This document shows, in pieces, positions 8,596 through 22,401 of a DNA stretch of 64,000 bases. Made by a program: the position numbers and the translations under genes. The stretch's first letter is position 1. Every line of letters begins with the position of its first letter. The notes under the pieces are model-generated. The model was not told where the DNA came from, did not search any database, and worked only from the letters and a program-made list of their open reading frames with translations. The DNA comes from Achromobacter veterisilvae (GTDB taxonomy: Bacteria; Pseudomonadota; Gammaproteobacteria; Burkholderiales; Burkholderiaceae_B), in the NCBI RefSeq assembly GCF_900496975.1, contig NZ_UFQC01000008.1, forward strand, positions 160,356 to 224,355. The letters are read 5' to 3'.

Positions 8596-10920
8596 CTAGC
8601 CCAGCACCGGGGACAGCACCGGCTGCTTGGGCCGGACGTCCAGCGCGCGCCCCTTGCGGGCCCGCTTGCCGACGTAGGGCGCCAGCGCCGCGCCGGCCAG
8701 GATGTCCTCGGTGTGCTTGTTGCGGTAGATGCCCGCGGCGCGCAGGCCGCCCGCGCCGATCGGCACGGTCTGGTCCAGCTTGTCGGACGGATCCAGGCCC
8801 ATCAGGATGGTGCCGCGTCCGCCGCCCGACAGGGTCTTGACCTCGTCCAGGCCGAAGACCAGGAACTTGCCCTTGTGCGACAGCAGCGCAAGCTGCGTGG
8901 CGCCCGCGAACAGCGGCACCGGGCGCAGCAGTTCGTCGCCCTCTTCCAGCGTGATGAACTGCTTGCCCGCGCGCTGGCGGCTGACCATGTCGGAGAGCCT
9001 GGCGGCGAAGCCGTAGCCGCCGCGCGTGGCCAGCAGCCAGCGGCTGTCGGCGGCCGCCGCGATCGTGTGGACGATGCGCGTGCCCGGCCCCAGGTCGATC
9101 ATGGTGGTGACCGGCTGGCCGTCGCCGCGCGCCGAAGGCAGCCCGGCGACCGGCACGGAGTAGACGCGCCCGTTGTCGCCCACGGCGATCAGGGTATCGG
9201 TGGTGCGGCACTCGAACGCGCCGTACAGGTCGTCGCCCTGCTTGAAGCCGAATTGCGCGGCGTCGTGGCCGTGGCCCTGGCGGGCCCGCAGCCAGCCCTT
9301 CTGCGACACCACCACGGTGACGGGTTCGTCCAGCACCTTGGTTTCGAGCACGGCGCGTTCGGCGGTCTCGATCAGCGTGCGGCGGTCGTCGCCGTACTGC
9401 TTGGCGTCGGCCTCGATCTCCTTGATCAGGAGGCGCTTGAGCGCGGAAGGATTGTCCAGCAGTTCCTGCAGGCTGACCTGGTCCTTGCGCTTGTCCGCCA
9501 GTTCCTGCTCGATCTTGAAGCCTTCCAGGCGGGCCAATTGGCGCAGGCGCATTTCGAGGATGTCCTCGGCCTGCCGCTCGGACAGCTTGAAGCGCTCCAT
9601 CAGCGCGGCGCGGGGCTCGTCCGATTCGCGGATCGTCTGGATCACTTCGTCCACGTTCAGGTAGACGACCATCCGGCCTTCCAGCACGTGGATGCGGTCG
9701 ATGACCTTGTCCAGGCGGAAGCGCGTGCGCCGCACCACGGTGTCGGTGCGGAACGCCAGCCATTCGACCAGGACGCCGCGCAGGCCCTTCTGGCGCGGCC
9801 TGCCGTCGGTGCCGATGCACACCAGGTTGATGGAAGAACTGCTTTCCATGCTGGTCTGCGCCAGCAGCGTGTTGACGAATTCGTCGCGGTCCACGCGCGA
9901 GGTCTTGGGTTCGAACACCAGGCGCACGGCGGCGTCCTTGCCTGATTCGTCGCGCACCGCGTCCAGCAGGTTCAGCATGACCGCCTTGGCCTGCGTCTGC
10001 TCGGGCGTCAGGCTCTTCTTGCCGGTCTTCACCTTGGGGTTGGTGATTTCCTCGATTTCCTCCAGCACCTTCTGGCCCGAAGTGCCCGGGGGCAGCTCGG
10101 TGACCACCAGTTGCCACTGGCCGCGCGCCATTTCCTCGAACTGCCAGCGGGCGCGCACCTTGAGGGAACCGCGGCCGCCCGCGTAGATCTGGGCGATGTC
10201 TTCGGCGGGCGTGATGATCTGCCCGCCGCCGGCGAAGTCCGGCCCGGGGATGAGCGCGTGCAGTTCGGCGTCCGGCAACTGCGGATGCTTGATGAGCGCC
10301 ACGCAGGCCTGCGCCACTTCGCGCAGGTTGTGCGGCGGGATTTCGGTCGCCATGCCGACCGCGATGCCCGACGCGCCGTTCAGCAGCATCACGGGCAGGC
10401 GCGCCGGCAGCATCTGCGGTTCTTCCTGGCTGCCGTCGTAGTTGGGCACGAAGTCCACGGTGCCTTCGTCCAGTTCGTCCAGCAGCAGCTTGGCGATGGG
10501 CGTCAGGCGGGCTTCCGTGTATCGCATGGCGGCGGCGTTGTCGCCGTCGCGCGAACCGAAATTGCCCTGGCCGTCGATCAGCGGATAGCGCAGCGAAAAG
10601 TCCTGCGCCATGCGCACCATGGCGTCGTAGGCGGCCTGGTCGCCATGCGGGTGATACTTGCCCAGCACGTCGCCCACGACGCGCGCGGATTTCACCGGCT
10701 TGGCGCCGGCGGACAGGCCCATCGCCTGCATGGCGAAGAGAATGCGGCGCTGCACGGGCTTCTGCCCGTCGCCCACGTCCGGCAGGGCGCGGCCCCGCAC
10801 CACGGAAACGGCATAGTCCAGATAGGCCTGCTCGGCATAGCGCGCCAGGGTGATGGCGGCATCCCCGTCGCCATCGGGCGGGGTGGAGTCGAACAAGCCG
10901 GGTTGATTGCTGTCGGTCAT
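8596..10920 (-). CDS. parC: DNA topoisomerase IV subunit A
   Basis: Breakage-reunion subunit of topoisomerase IV, which separates daughter chromosomes; 774 residues. The quinolone-region segment '[19 protein letters not shown]' and the catalytic tyrosine Y134 in '[11 protein letters not shown]' are present. The C-terminal half carries the beta-pinwheel domain. It is distinguished from GyrA by its ParC-like length and by the parE gene upstream in the same transcription unit. The ATG at 10920 follows the YcxB-like gene by 45 bases. No irregularity seen. Confidence 0.95.
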   Translation of the reverse strand: MTDSNQPGLFDSTPPDGDGDAAITLARYAEQAYLDYAVSVVRGRALPDVGDGQKPVQRRILFAMQAMGLSAGAKPVKSARVVGDVLGKYHPHGDQAAYDAMVRMAQDFSLRYPLIDGQGNFGSRDGDNAAAMRYTEARLTPIAKLLLDELDEGTVDFVPNYDGSQEEPQMLPARLPVMLLNGASGIAVGMATEIPPHNLREVAQACVALIKHPQLPDAELHALIPGPDFAGGGQIITPAEDIAQIYAGGRGSLKVRARWQFEEMARGQWQLVVTELPPGTSGQKVLEEIEEITNPKVKTGKKSLTPEQTQAKAVMLNLLDAVRDESGKDAAVRLVFEPKTSRVDRDEFVNTLLAQTSMESSSSINLVCIGTDGRPRQKGLRGVLVEWLAFRTDTVVRRTRFRLDKVIDRIHVLEGRMVVYLNVDEVIQTIRESDEPRAALMERFKLSERQAEDILEMRLRQLARLEGFKIEQELADKRKDQVSLQELLDNPSALKRLLIKEIEADAKQYGDDRRTLIETAERAVLETKVLDEPVTVVVSQKGWLRARQGHGHDAAQFGFKQGDDLYGAFECRTTDTLIAVGDNGRVYSVPVAGLPSARGDGQPVTTMIDLGPGTRIVHTIAAAADSRWLLATRGGYGFAARLSDMVSRQRAGKQFITLEEGDELLRPVPLFAGATQLALLSHKGKFLVFGLDEVKTLSGGGRGTILMGLDPSDKLDQTVPIGAGGLRAAGIYRNKHTEDILAGAALAPYVGKRARKGRALDVRPKQPVLSPVLG

Positions 10921-10965
10921 GATGGTTTCAGATAGACAATTTCATCGGAACGGCGTCTAAGCGCC

Positions 10966-11561
10966 TCAAGCGGACGGCGCCAACTGCGTATCGGCGACGT
11001 GCGCGCGCAACTGGGCTCGCACCGCCTCCAACGTAGCGGCGTCCTGGCCGCGCTTGGGAATGATCACGCCCTGCAAGGTGCCCAGGATGACGTACAGGTG
11101 CTGCGGGGTTTCTTCAACCCGGCGGATATCGGACCAGTCCATGCGCCCGGAGGCGGTGGCCGTCGTGTCCGAAATGCCCTCGGATCCGAAGTCCAGCCGG
11201 TGCTGGCCCAGGAACAGGTCGTCGGGCTGCTTTTTCAGCATGCGCCGGGTGTTCATCCTGACCAGCGGCGGCAAGGCGAACTCGTAGGCCAGCGCCAGCA
11301 GCGCGAGGATGCCCAGCCCCACGGCCAGCCCCTCGAAATACACGGGCAGTATCCGCCCCCAGTCCGGCCCCTTGCCGTCCCAGGTCTGCCAGATCAGGTA
11401 GGCCAGCAAGGCCACGATCATCAGGACCGCGAAACGCAGGTGGGACCGGTAGCGGCGGCGGCGCAGTTCGGGACGCTTGTACACGTAGGCCGCGAACTCC
11501 GCGTAGTCGTCGGCCGTCATCTGGACGGTCATCCGGGCTTGGTCGGGCTGGTCGGACATCA

Positions 11562-11562
<1 letters not shown>
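10966..11562 (-). CDS. YcxB-like two-helix membrane protein between parE and parC
   Basis: Small membrane protein of 198 residues with no assigned function. An N-terminal cytoplasmic stretch is followed by two membrane helices ('FAVLMIVALLAYLIW' and 'VGLGILALLALAYEFAL'). The C-terminal domain ends in a YcxB-type fold ('MDWSDIRRVEETPQHLYVIL'). The ATG at 11562 overlaps the parE stop in the arrangement TGATG; the next codon is a second ATG (11559). Translation is therefore likely coupled to parE. It sits between the two topoisomerase IV subunit genes, but nothing in the sequence shows a role in DNA topology. Confidence 0.75.
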
Positions 11563-13523
<1,961 letters not shown>

Positions 13524-13719
13524 GTTATCCCCAACATCTGTGGAAAAAAACCGACATTTTACGGATAAGCCCAGGTTCTGCGCGGCTCCCGGTGGGATGC
13601 GCACGACCTGACCAGCTCCGGATTCGGTAGGATGATGACAGTCACAGCCGGCGCATCGGGGCTGCATGGGCCCGGATCGCGACAACTGCGCCGCAACATC
13701 CTACACAAATCCGGCAAAC

Positions 13720-13767
13720 CCTGTTGTTATTAACAGTGGTATGCCTGTTGTTATTGACAGTGGTATG
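13720..13767. repeat. 24-bp tandem repeat with internal dyads, upstream of trxA
   Basis: Two head-to-tail 24-base copies, 13720-13743 and 13744-13767, differ at one base. Each contains a dyad: CTGTT-N6-AACAG in copy 1 and CTGTT-N6-GACAG in copy 2. Copy 2 ends in an extended -10-like motif, TGGTATGCT (13761-13769), oriented towards trxA. It lies in the 327-base gap between divergent parE (13523) and trxA (13851). The rest of that gap shows no gene. Confidence 0.75.
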
Positions 13768-13850
13768 CTTTAGTCCATTCCACAAACAAGAACAACGGCA
13801 AGGCGCGTCCCCTTTTACGCGCCCTTTGCTGCCGAACCGAGAATCACCTC

Positions 13851-14177
13851 ATGAGCGACCAAATCAAGAACGTCAGTGACGCGAGCTTCGATGCCGATGT
13901 GTTGAAGTCCGGCCAGCCGGTGCTGGTGGACTACTGGGCTGCCTGGTGTGGCCCCTGCAAGATGATTGCCCCGATCCTGGAAGAAGTCGCCACCGAGTAC
14001 GCCGGCCGCCTGACGGTCGCCAAGCTGAACGTGGACGAAAACCAGGGCACCGCCGCCAAGTACGGCATCCGTGGCATTCCCACCCTTATGCTCTTTAAGG
14101 ACGGCCAGGCCGCCGCCACCAAAGTTGGCGCGCTGTCGAAGTCGCAACTCACCGCATTCCTGGACGGCGCGTTGTAA
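13851..14177 (+). CDS. trxA: Thioredoxin 1
   Basis: Cytoplasmic disulfide reductase of 108 residues, the normal thioredoxin length. The redox site is C33-G-P-C36 in '[10 protein letters not shown]', and the cis-proline segment is '[10 protein letters not shown]'. It would reduce ribonucleotide reductase, methionine sulfoxide reductase and other targets with electrons from thioredoxin reductase. rho follows on the same strand after a hairpin, the usual gene order in proteobacteria. The upstream tandem repeat suggests a regulated promoter. Confidence 0.97.
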   Translation: MSDQIKNVSDASFDADVLKSGQPVLVDYWAAWCGPCKMIAPILEEVATEYAGRLTVAKLNVDENQGTAAKYGIRGIPTLMLFKDGQAAATKVGALSKSQLTAFLDGAL

Positions 14178-14197
14178 ACTGCGTGCTGTGAACGAAG

Positions 14198-14218
14198 GCG
14201 CCGCCCTGGTGGCGGCGC
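14198..14218 (+). terminator. Hairpin after trxA
   Basis: GCGCCGCC (14198-14205) pairs with GGCGGCGC (14211-14218) around a five-base loop, 20 bases past the trxA stop. There is no real T run, so it may be a partial terminator or part of the rho leader (14178-14294), where Rho autoregulation is common. Confidence 0.5.
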
Positions 14219-14294
14219 TCATTCAATACCGCGCGAGCCCGTCCGTGGCGCGCCGCCAGAACCCTCCTCTACTTTTCCCCCACCAATCACCGCG

Positions 14295-15554
14295 ATGCAC
14301 CTCAACGAACTGAAGGCGCTGCACGTCTCGCAGCTGCTGGAAATGGCCGCCGGCCTCGAAATCGAGAACGCAAACCGCCTGCGCAAGCAGGAGCTGATGT
14401 TCGCCATCATGAAACGGCGCGCCAAGCAGGGCGAGCAGATCTTCGGCGACGGCGTGCTGGAAGTCCTGCCCGACGGCTTCGGCTTCCTGCGCTCGCCCGA
14501 GACCTCGTATCTGGCCAGCACGGACGACATCTATATCTCTCCTTCGCAGATCCGCCGCTTCAACCTGCACACCGGCGACTCGATCGAAGGCGAAGTGCGC
14601 ACGCCCAAGGACGGAGAGCGCTATTTCGCCCTGGTGAAGGTGGACAAGGTCAACGGCGTGGCGCCGGAAGCGATCAAGCATCGCATCATGTTCGAGAACC
14701 TGACGCCGCTGCATCCGAACCGCACCATGCGCCTGGAACGCGACATCAAGAGCGAGGAAAACCTCACCGGCCGCATCCTCGACGTCTTCGCCCCCATCGG
14801 CATGGGCCAGCGCGGCCTGATCGTCGCCAGCCCCAAGTCGGGCAAGACGGTGATGATGCAGCACATCGCGCACGCCATCACCACGAACTACCCTGACGCG
14901 GTCATGATCGTCCTGCTGGTCGACGAACGCCCGGAAGAAGTGACCGAAATGCAGCGCACGGTGCGCGGCGAAGTGGTGGCGTCGACCTTCGACGAACCCG
15001 CCACCCGCCACGTGCAGGTCGCCGAAATGGTCATCGAAAAGGCCAAGCGCCTGGTCGAAATGAAGAAGGACGTCGTGATCCTGCTGGACTCGATCACCCG
15101 TCTGGCCCGCGCCTACAACACCGTGGTGCCGGCCTCCGGCAAGGTGCTGACCGGCGGCGTGGACGCCAACGCCCTGCAACGTCCCAAGCGCTTCTTCGGC
15201 GCGGCCCGCAACCTGGAAGAAGGCGGTTCGCTGACCATCCTGGGCACGGCGCTGATCGAAACCGGCAGCCGCATGGATGAAGTCATCTATGAAGAGTTCA
15301 AGGGCACGGGCAACTCCGAAGTCCACCTCGAGCGCCGCCTGGCCGAAAAGCGCGTCTACCCGTCGATCAACCTGAACAAGTCGGGCACCCGCCGCGAAGA
15401 GCTGCTGATCGCCCCCGACCTGTTGCAGAAGGTCTGGGTGCTGCGCAAGTTCATCCACGACATGGACGAAGTCCAATCCATGGAATTCATCCTGGACAAG
15501 ATGCGCGCCACCAAGACGAATGCCGAATTCTTCGACATGATGAAGAAGAAGTAA
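14295..15554 (+). CDS. rho: Transcription termination factor Rho
   Basis: Hexameric RNA-dependent ATPase that terminates transcription, 419 residues. The N-terminal RNA-binding part contains '[16 protein letters not shown]' (cold-shock-like primary site). The RecA-type motor has its Walker A at 'SPKSGKT' with K184, Walker B near '[16 protein letters not shown]' and the Q/R-loop segments after it. Length and motifs match E. coli Rho closely. The ATG at 14295 is the only sensible start. It is co-oriented with trxA and followed by strong hairpins at 15562-15591. Confidence 0.98.
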   Translation: MHLNELKALHVSQLLEMAAGLEIENANRLRKQELMFAIMKRRAKQGEQIFGDGVLEVLPDGFGFLRSPETSYLASTDDIYISPSQIRRFNLHTGDSIEGEVRTPKDGERYFALVKVDKVNGVAPEAIKHRIMFENLTPLHPNRTMRLERDIKSEENLTGRILDVFAPIGMGQRGLIVASPKSGKTVMMQHIAHAITTNYPDAVMIVLLVDERPEEVTEMQRTVRGEVVASTFDEPATRHVQVAEMVIEKAKRLVEMKKDVVILLDSITRLARAYNTVVPASGKVLTGGVDANALQRPKRFFGAARNLEEGGSLTILGTALIETGSRMDEVIYEEFKGTGNSEVHLERRLAEKRVYPSINLNKSGTRREELLIAPDLLQKVWVLRKFIHDMDEVQSMEFILDKMRATKTNAEFFDMMKKK

Positions 15555-15561
15555 CCCCCCC

Positions 15562-15591
15562 GAAGCGCTGCGCGCTTCCCCCCCAGGGGGG
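15562..15591 (+). terminator. Tandem GC hairpins after rho (possible dispersed repeat)
   Basis: GAAGCGC-TGC-GCGCTTC (15562-15578) forms a perfect stem and is followed directly by CCCCCC-A-GGGGGG (15579-15591). They lie seven bases past the rho stop. No T run follows. A related C6/G6 palindrome occurs at 19383-19400 on the other side of yhdP, which suggests a repeated extragenic element as well as a transcript end. Confidence 0.5.
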
Positions 15592-15709
15592 CGCCGCTGC
15601 GGACCGGCGGAGCCGGATCCGCGCGGCCTGGATCGTGGGGGAGCCGTTTTGCTTGGGGATCCATTTTTATTGCCGCGGTTATTCTTGGGGTCGGCGCTCG
15701 GCCGACGGC

Positions 15710-18700
15710 CTAGTTGCCCAGGAAGTCTTCCAGCCGGCCCGGTGCCTCGGGGCGCTTGGTCTGCTTGTCCGCCACGGACTTGCCGGACGCGTCCATCGGT
15801 TCGATCTTGGGATCGTCCCAACTGCCCGTCACGGCGTATTCCATGGTCATCGCGCGCGCCAGCGGCTGCTTCAGCAGCCACTGCGTCACGAACGCGCCCA
15901 GGCCGATCAGCGGGTTGACCGCCAGCGCCGTCACCATGGCCGCGCCGCTGGCGTCGAGGTTGGGGATCACCACCGCCTTCAGGTCCCAGCGTTCGCGGAT
16001 GATGTTGACGCCGCCCGCCAGCACGATCGCCGCGACGGGGCCGTTGATCTTGTAGCCCTCCGTGGACGCCACCCCGTCCGCCACGTTCACGCGGCCGCGG
16101 ATGGTGTCGAACGGAAAGCCGTCGCGCAGCAGATTGGTCGGGTTCACGTCCAGCCGCGCCAGCCGCTGCAGCGATTGCAGGGACAGCAGTTCCAGCAGGC
16201 GGGCCGTGCGGGAATTGACGTGCATGAAGCGGCCCTTGTCCAGGCTGACGTCGACCTCGCCCGACAGGTCTTCGATCTTGTGGGTCCAGGGCAGGTTGCG
16301 CCACGTGGCCTTGCCTTGCATGGTGCCCTGGCCGCCGGAGGCCACCTTTTCGAAGCCGATGCGGTCCAGGAACTTGCCGACGTCTTCGTATTTCACCGAC
16401 GCGTCCACGGTCAGCCCCCGGTCCGCCCCTTCCAGCCGCCAATTGCCCGTTGCGTTCAGGGAGGCCGCATCGTTGACGATGGAGAGCTTGTCCAGCCGCC
16501 ATTGGCGGCCGCGCTCCAGATTGGTGCCCAGCACCTGGAGTTCGCCCAGGTTCTTGCCGTAAAGCCGGAATTCCTTGGCTTGCAGATCGATCGCGGGAAT
16601 GTCCGACAGGTCGCTGCCCGACGACAGCGCCTCGTCCGCGTTGTTGGTATCGCCCTCGCCTCCCAGCGACAGGTGCTTCAGGCGCGCGGTGATCTGCCCG
16701 GCGATGGCGCCGGAAGCTTCGCGCCACTCCAGCGAACCCGCGGCCTGGCGCGATTGCAGGTCCACGCGCCACTGCGCCGGCCCGGGCCGCGTGGCGTACA
16801 GCGTCAGATCGTTCAGGATGTAGCCGCTGGTGCGCAGCACCCCGGCCGCCAGGCTGATGCGTTCGGCCTCGGGCAGCATGGGCGGGGCGGCCTTGCCTTT
16901 CGCCCCGCCCTTGCCGGCGGCGGGGCTGAATCCGTCGGACACCTTTTCCCAGGCGTCCAGGTCCAGTTCCGGCAGGCTGGCGTTCAGGCTCAGCCCCTGC
17001 TCCGGCAGGCTGGCCGGGCGGCCGATGCCCAGCGCCCCGCGCGCGAAGTACGACGGCGCGCCGTCGGACGGGGAACGCTCGAACAGCGCATTGACGCCGT
17101 CGCCCAGGCTGGCGGTGAGCCAGCGCCGGTTCTGGGCGCCGCGGTCCTGCGCGGGCGACCACTGTGCCTTGAATAGCTGCGAGGCCTGCGCCGGCTTGCC
17201 CACCGGCGCGGGCATGTCGATCGCCATGCCCACCAGGTCGGATTCGACCGAGATGTCCACCGCGCCGCCGCGCTGATAGCCCACCTTGCCCTTGTAGGCG
17301 GCCTTGCCCGAAAAACGCGACATGGAAGGCGTGTTGCTCAACTGGGTCAGCGCCGGCCCGGCCAGCGTGCCCTCGAACCGCAGCGCATCCGTCCCCTGGG
17401 TCAGCCGGCCGAAGATCCTGGCGGGGCCGCCCAGGAACTGGGCCCGGATCTCCTTGGTCTCGATACCCTTCTCCGAAAACTCCAGGTCCCCGTGCATCTG
17501 GCTGAGCAAAGGCATTTCCGGCATGAACGTGAAGCTGTTGTCCGCGAACCGGATGCGGCCCTGGACCTGCGTGTCATCGGTATTCAGCAAGGGCACTTTC
17601 AGCTTGAGGCCGACCCGCCAGTCGCCGGTTCCCCGGGCCTCTTCCAGGGCGCCGTCCAGCAGTTCGCCCAAGGGCGAATTCGCCGCTAGCGCCAGGTAGG
17701 CCGGGACCGCGCCGGAAGTCTCCCCGTCCAGCAGCAATTCGGAGTCGTGCTCCATGTTGGGAATGGTGGCGGAAACCGCCCCCAGCGCCACGGTCTGGCC
17801 CGCCCCGACGTGGGCCACCGCGCCGCCGGCGCTATCCAGCGCCAGACTGACTTTGTCTATGCGGAAATTGCCGGCCAGGTTCTCCAGCATCGGCCAGCCC
17901 TTGCGATGCCCGCGCGCGGGCGCGTAGTCGACCTTGGCGCCGGTAAACGCGCCCGCGATGACGAATTCGCCCTGGGCCGCGGGATCGCCATAGGGGAAAT
18001 CGTCCAGGTCCCCCTTGAGCGTGATGGAGGCGGATTGCATCTCGCCCGCCGGCAAGCCGGTGGCCAGCCATTCGCGCGCGTCGGCGTTGACCTCCAGCGG
18101 CAGGTAGCGGTGGATGGCGGGCATGGCGCCGCGGACCATCGTGCCGCGCATGTCGGCGCTCCCCGCCGCCGTCTTGCCTTCGCGCTGCCACTGGCCCTGC
18201 AGCCGCAAGTCGATGTCGTCGTTGGCCAGGTGCAGTTGGGCGACGTCCACGTACCAGTGCTTGGCGTCCGGCCCCTTGACGCTGGCATCCAGCGTCAGGT
18301 CGCGCATCGTCAGCGTGGGCTCTTCGAACACGCCCGGCAAGGTCGCGGCCAATTGTTCGGCCTTTGCGCTGACCGACACGTCCGGGGCGCCCGGACTGCG
18401 CGCCAGCGGCACGTTTTCAAGCTGGACGAAATCGCCGGGCAGGCCCTGGATGCGCGCCTGGACGTAGCCGGCCTTCACGGCGGGGCCTTCCGCCCCCGCC
18501 GCCCAGCGCGCGCCGCGCACCGCGGCGTCCGCGGTCAACTCCGTGAATTTGCCGCGTTCCAGTTGCAGCCAGGCGCGCGCGCTGATGCGGCCCGCCGCCT
18601 TGGGAAGTTCGAACCACGGCGCCCAGGCCAGCGGTTCCGCATCGTCCACTTGGGCATAGAGCTGCCCGCTCCAGTTGCCGGGATTCGCCGCGTTCACCGC

Positions 18701-19492
18701 GAACAGGGCGCGGTTGAATTCCCCGCGCAATTCGAGGTTGCGCGCCAGCGCATCGCCGGCCGCGGCCCGGAGGACGAAGCGATGCGACAGGCTGCCGTTG
18801 CGCGCCAGGAAGTCCACCCCGGAAAGCGTCAGTTCGGGCGCCTGGCGCCGTTCGTCCTGCCAGCGGACTGTGGCGCCGCTGACCCGCAGCTCCCGTTGCG
18901 CGGCCAGCCAGCGCAAGGCGGGATGGTCCAGGTCCGACCCATGGCTATCGGCATTCAGGTCGATGTCCTGGCCGGCCACCCACAGATGGTTGGAGGCATC
19001 GCGCCGCAGCGTGATCTCGGGCCGTTCGACCTGTAGCCTCACCAGCGTGGGCGACAACGCCAGGATGCTGCGCCAGCCCAGCACTGCGGAGACGGACGGC
19101 AGGGTCAGCACGGGAGCCACCTCGTCGTCGTAGACTTGGACGGACGCAAGATCGAGCCTGGGATTCAGGCCCTGCCAATTCGCGTCGATGGCGCCGATGG
19201 CGACCCGGGAGCCCAGCGCCCGGCTGGCGTAGGCCTCGATCTGGGGACGCCACTGGTCTATCCTGGGAAGGACCCAATAGCGCACGCCCAGCACCCCAGC
19301 GGCCGCGATGCCGTAAATAACCAGAGCCGCCCAGAACAGGCAACGGAGGGCTTTTCTCGCGGTCGGGCCACCCCAGGACGAACGCCCCCCTTGGGGGGCG
19401 GCGGGCCCGGATCGCGGGCTCGGCGTAGGGGTCTTTTTTGAAACAGACACGGATCGGTGGGCAGGAGAATTGTCTTGCGGTATCGTCCCCAC
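15710..19492 (-). CDS. yhdP: YhdP-family AsmA-like envelope protein
   Basis: Very large (1260 residues) membrane-anchored periplasmic protein. One N-terminal membrane helix ('[20 protein letters not shown]', about residues 51-70) precedes a long AsmA/DUF3971-type beta-rich body and the C-terminal AsmA_2 region. In E. coli, YhdP with TamB and YdbH bridges the inner and outer membranes and is needed for phospholipid transport to the outer membrane; the same role is inferred here. The GTG at 19492 gives the longest frame; a GTG at 19450 is an alternative. A C6/G6 palindrome lies inside the coding sequence near residues 31-37. Divergent from glnE with a gap of about 40 bases. Confidence 0.85.
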   Translation of the reverse strand: MGTIPQDNSPAHRSVSVSKKTPTPSPRSGPAAPQGGRSSWGGPTARKALRCLFWAALVIYGIAAAGVLGVRYWVLPRIDQWRPQIEAYASRALGSRVAIGAIDANWQGLNPRLDLASVQVYDDEVAPVLTLPSVSAVLGWRSILALSPTLVRLQVERPEITLRRDASNHLWVAGQDIDLNADSHGSDLDHPALRWLAAQRELRVSGATVRWQDERRQAPELTLSGVDFLARNGSLSHRFVLRAAAGDALARNLELRGEFNRALFAVNAANPGNWSGQLYAQVDDAEPLAWAPWFELPKAAGRISARAWLQLERGKFTELTADAAVRGARWAAGAEGPAVKAGYVQARIQGLPGDFVQLENVPLARSPGAPDVSVSAKAEQLAATLPGVFEEPTLTMRDLTLDASVKGPDAKHWYVDVAQLHLANDDIDLRLQGQWQREGKTAAGSADMRGTMVRGAMPAIHRYLPLEVNADAREWLATGLPAGEMQSASITLKGDLDDFPYGDPAAQGEFVIAGAFTGAKVDYAPARGHRKGWPMLENLAGNFRIDKVSLALDSAGGAVAHVGAGQTVALGAVSATIPNMEHDSELLLDGETSGAVPAYLALAANSPLGELLDGALEEARGTGDWRVGLKLKVPLLNTDDTQVQGRIRFADNSFTFMPEMPLLSQMHGDLEFSEKGIETKEIRAQFLGGPARIFGRLTQGTDALRFEGTLAGPALTQLSNTPSMSRFSGKAAYKGKVGYQRGGAVDISVESDLVGMAIDMPAPVGKPAQASQLFKAQWSPAQDRGAQNRRWLTASLGDGVNALFERSPSDGAPSYFARGALGIGRPASLPEQGLSLNASLPELDLDAWEKVSDGFSPAAGKGGAKGKAAPPMLPEAERISLAAGVLRTSGYILNDLTLYATRPGPAQWRVDLQSRQAAGSLEWREASGAIAGQITARLKHLSLGGEGDTNNADEALSSGSDLSDIPAIDLQAKEFRLYGKNLGELQVLGTNLERGRQWRLDKLSIVNDAASLNATGNWRLEGADRGLTVDASVKYEDVGKFLDRIGFEKVASGGQGTMQGKATWRNLPWTHKIEDLSGEVDVSLDKGRFMHVNSRTARLLELLSLQSLQRLARLDVNPTNLLRDGFPFDTIRGRVNVADGVASTEGYKINGPVAAIVLAGGVNIIRERWDLKAVVIPNLDASGAAMVTALAVNPLIGLGAFVTQWLLKQPLARAMTMEYAVTGSWDDPKIEPMDASGKSVADKQTKRPEAPGRLEDFLGN
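19383..19400. repeat. GC palindrome within the yhdP 5' region
   Basis: CGCCCCCCTTGGGGGGCG is a complete palindrome that encodes part of the proline/glycine-rich N-terminus of YhdP. The following GGCGGGCCCGGATCGCGG resembles the sequence after the hairpins at 15579-15591. Both copies flank yhdP. Confidence 0.5.
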
Positions 19493-19531
19493 TTATACCT
19501 GAAACGCGCCCATTCCGCCGCCCCTTTCGCC

Positions 19532-22312
19532 ATGCCTACACCCACTCCGCTTGCCCCCGCCCTCGCCTGGTCCGGCCATCTGCGCCGCCGACTGGATGCC
19601 CATCCGGATCTGGCCGCCTGGCTGGCGCAGGCCGTGCTTCAGCCGGTCACTCCCGCCCGTATCGCCGAATGGCAATCCGAGCTGGCGGGACCGGACGCGC
19701 CCGACGTGCTGCCGGTCGACGCCTGCCGCATGGTGCTGCGCAAATTGCGCGAACGCGTCTTCAACGTGCTCATCGTGCGCGACCTGGCGGGCCAGGCCCC
19801 GCTCGAAGAGGTCGTGGGCGCCATGACCGCGTTGGCCGATACCGCGGTGGCCGCGGCCTACCGAAGCGTGGCGGCCGACCTGGCGGCCGTCCATGGCGTG
19901 CCCCGGGATCCCGCCACCGGCAAGCCGCAGGAAATGCTGATCGTCGGCATGGGCAAGCTCGGCGGCTGCGAACTGAACGTGTCCTCCGATATCGACCTGA
20001 TCATGCTGTACGGCGAAGAGGGCGAAACCGACGGCCCGCGCCGCATCAGCCACCACGAGTTCTACGGCCGCCTGACGCGGCGCATGATGCCCGTGCTGTC
20101 GGAAGTGGACGCCAACGGGCAGGTCTTCCGGACCGACCTGCGCCTGCGCCCCGATGGCGATTCCGGGCCCCTGGCCTGGAGCCTGGACGCGCTCGAGCAC
20201 TATCTGATCGGCCAGGGCCGCGAGTGGGAACGCTACGCCTGGCTCAAGGCGCGGCTGATGCCGGCGCGGGCGTTCGAAGGCAGCGACAGCGCCGCCCAGG
20301 CGCGGCAACTGGAAAGCCTGCGCGTGCCCTTCGTCTACCGCAAGTATTTCGACTTCGATGCCCTGGCCGCCCTGCGCGCCCTGCGGGAACGCATCCGCCA
20401 GGACTGGCAGCGGCGCGCCCATGCGCGCAGCGGCATCGACAGCGCGAACAACATCAAGCTGGGCGACGGCGGCATCCGCGAGATCGAATTCGTGGTGCAG
20501 CTTGCCCAGTTGATCCGCGGCGGCCGCATGCCGGCCCTGCAGAAGCGCGGCCTGCTGGAGGCGCTCCATGCCGAATGCGCCGCGGGCCTGGTGCCCGAGG
20601 AAGACGCCCGGCGCCTGGAGGAAGCCTACCGCTACCTGCGGCGCACCGAACACGCCCTGCAATACCGCGAAGACGCGCAAACCCATCTGCTGCCGGGCGA
20701 TCCCGCGCAGCGCGCCAGCCTCGCCGCCGCGCTGGGCATGAGCCACGAGGACTTCGAACGCACGCTGGCCGCGCACCGCGAGTTCGTCTCGCAGACCTTC
20801 CGCAACGTGTTCCGCATCATGGGCATGGGCGAAACCGAGGAACAGCCGCCCGCGCCGGGCTCCGCCGAAGCGACGCCCTGCCACGACGACCTGGACGACA
20901 ACTGCGAACTGTCCGAACAGATCCGCCAGGCATTCGGCGACGCCGCGCAGGACCTGCTGCGCCGCACCGAAACCCTGCTGAACAGCCATCGCGTGCGCAG
21001 CCTGCCCGACAGCAGCCGCAAGCGCATGGACGCCCTGCTGCCCGCCGCCCTGCGCGCCGCCTTGCGGACGCCGGCGCCGCTGGAAGCCACCGTGCGCCTG
21101 TTCGACCTGATCGAGAAAATCGCGCAGCGCAGCGCCTACCTGGCGCTGCTGGCCGAATACCCCGACACCCTGGCGCGGGTCGCCCGCATGGTGGCGGCCA
21201 GCCCGTGGGCCGCCCAGTACCTGACGCAGCATCCCCTGCTGCTGGACAGCCTGATCGACTGGCGCACCCTGTTCGAGCCGCTGGACTTCGCCCAGATCGC
21301 GCGCCAGTTGAGCGCGGACCTGGACGCATGCCGGCTGCCCGACGGCAGCCCCGACGTCGAGCGGCAGATGAACCTGATGCGCGACGTGCAGCGCCAGGCC
21401 AGCTTCCAATTGCTGGCGCAGGACCTGGAAGGCGAACTCACCGTGGAAAAGCTGGGCGACCAGTTGTCCGCGCTGGCCGACCTGCTGCTGGCCGAGACCA
21501 TCCGCCGCGCCTGGCCGCTGGTGAACCGGATGGAAGGCGCCGTCCCCCGGTTCGCCGTGATCGCCTACGGCAAGCTCGGCGGCAAGGAGCTCGGCTACGC
21601 CTCGGACCTGGACCTGGTGTTCCTGTTCGACGATCCGCGCGAGGATGCCGCCGAGGTCTATGCCAAGCTCGGCCGGCGCATGACGTCCTGGCTCTCGACC
21701 ATGACCTCCTCGGGCCGCCTGTACGAGGTGGACCTGCGTCTGCGGCCGGACGGCGACGCCGGCCTGCTGGCGGTATCCGTGGAAGCCTTCGAGCAATACC
21801 AGCACAAGCATGCGTGGGCCTGGGAACACCAGGCGCTGACCCGCGCGCGCCATGCCGCCGGGGACGCCGGCATCGGCGCCCGGTTCGAACGGATCCGCGA
21901 GGACATCCTGGTGCTGCCCCGCGACGCCGCCGCGTTGCGCGACGAGGTGCTGGCGATGCGCGAGAAAATCAACGCGGGCCACCCCAACACCAGCCAGATG
22001 TTCGACCTGAAGCATGACCGGGGCGGCATGGTCGACGTGGAATTCGTCACCCAATACCTGGTGCTGTGCCATTCGGGCACGCATCCGCAACTGGTGCGCA
22101 ACCTGGGCAACATCGCGCTGCTGCGCCTGGCGGGCGAGGCCGGCCTGATTGCGCCGGCGCTTGCCGCCCGCGCCGGCGACGCCTACCGCACGCTGCGCCG
22201 CGCCCAGCATCAATTGCGCCTGCAGGGCGTGGAAAAGGCGCGCGTGCCGCCCGAACAATTGCAGGAAGAGCGCACCGCCGTGCGCGAGCTGTGGGCGGCG
22301 GTGCTGGGGTGA
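19532..22312 (+). CDS. glnE: Bifunctional glutamine synthetase adenylyltransferase/deadenylase
   Basis: Controls glutamine synthetase by adding or removing AMP, in response to PII and glutamine; 926 residues, cytoplasmic. It has two nucleotidyltransferase domains. The N-terminal one carries '[20 protein letters not shown]' and the C-terminal one '[20 protein letters not shown]', each with the G-G-x-E/L...D-x-D metal site. I chose the ATG at 19532; a frame opening at 19457 adds 25 unrelated residues that would overlap the yhdP start. It is divergent from yhdP and followed by queH 89 bases later. Confidence 0.95.
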   Translation: MPTPTPLAPALAWSGHLRRRLDAHPDLAAWLAQAVLQPVTPARIAEWQSELAGPDAPDVLPVDACRMVLRKLRERVFNVLIVRDLAGQAPLEEVVGAMTALADTAVAAAYRSVAADLAAVHGVPRDPATGKPQEMLIVGMGKLGGCELNVSSDIDLIMLYGEEGETDGPRRISHHEFYGRLTRRMMPVLSEVDANGQVFRTDLRLRPDGDSGPLAWSLDALEHYLIGQGREWERYAWLKARLMPARAFEGSDSAAQARQLESLRVPFVYRKYFDFDALAALRALRERIRQDWQRRAHARSGIDSANNIKLGDGGIREIEFVVQLAQLIRGGRMPALQKRGLLEALHAECAAGLVPEEDARRLEEAYRYLRRTEHALQYREDAQTHLLPGDPAQRASLAAALGMSHEDFERTLAAHREFVSQTFRNVFRIMGMGETEEQPPAPGSAEATPCHDDLDDNCELSEQIRQAFGDAAQDLLRRTETLLNSHRVRSLPDSSRKRMDALLPAALRAALRTPAPLEATVRLFDLIEKIAQRSAYLALLAEYPDTLARVARMVAASPWAAQYLTQHPLLLDSLIDWRTLFEPLDFAQIARQLSADLDACRLPDGSPDVERQMNLMRDVQRQASFQLLAQDLEGELTVEKLGDQLSALADLLLAETIRRAWPLVNRMEGAVPRFAVIAYGKLGGKELGYASDLDLVFLFDDPREDAAEVYAKLGRRMTSWLSTMTSSGRLYEVDLRLRPDGDAGLLAVSVEAFEQYQHKHAWAWEHQALTRARHAAGDAGIGARFERIREDILVLPRDAAALRDEVLAMREKINAGHPNTSQMFDLKHDRGGMVDVEFVTQYLVLCHSGTHPQLVRNLGNIALLRLAGEAGLIAPALAARAGDAYRTLRRAQHQLRLQGVEKARVPPEQLQEERTAVRELWAAVLG

Positions 22313-22401
22313 GCCCTTGCCGGGCGGGGCGCGGCCCCCGCCGCGCTTGCGGCAACTCGTCGTAAAATAAGGAGTTTTCCGCTTTTTCCTGCCTGCAAGC
22401 C

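Noticed and set aside
13524..13685. N-terminal extension of ParE
   Set aside because: 54 extra residues without ParE similarity, and they would run towards the trxA control region. The TTG at 13523 gives a normal length.
13720..13767. CRISPR-like repeat
   Set aside because: Only two copies, directly abutting, with no spacer and no cas genes.
14223..17162. 979-codon minus-strand frame covering rho and the yhdP end
   Set aside because: It crosses two well-supported genes and hairpins in a third frame; its sequence is the shadow pattern of high-GC DNA.
19493..22258. 921-codon minus-strand frame opposite glnE
   Set aside because: Low-complexity shadow of glnE with no domain; it also runs into the yhdP promoter region.
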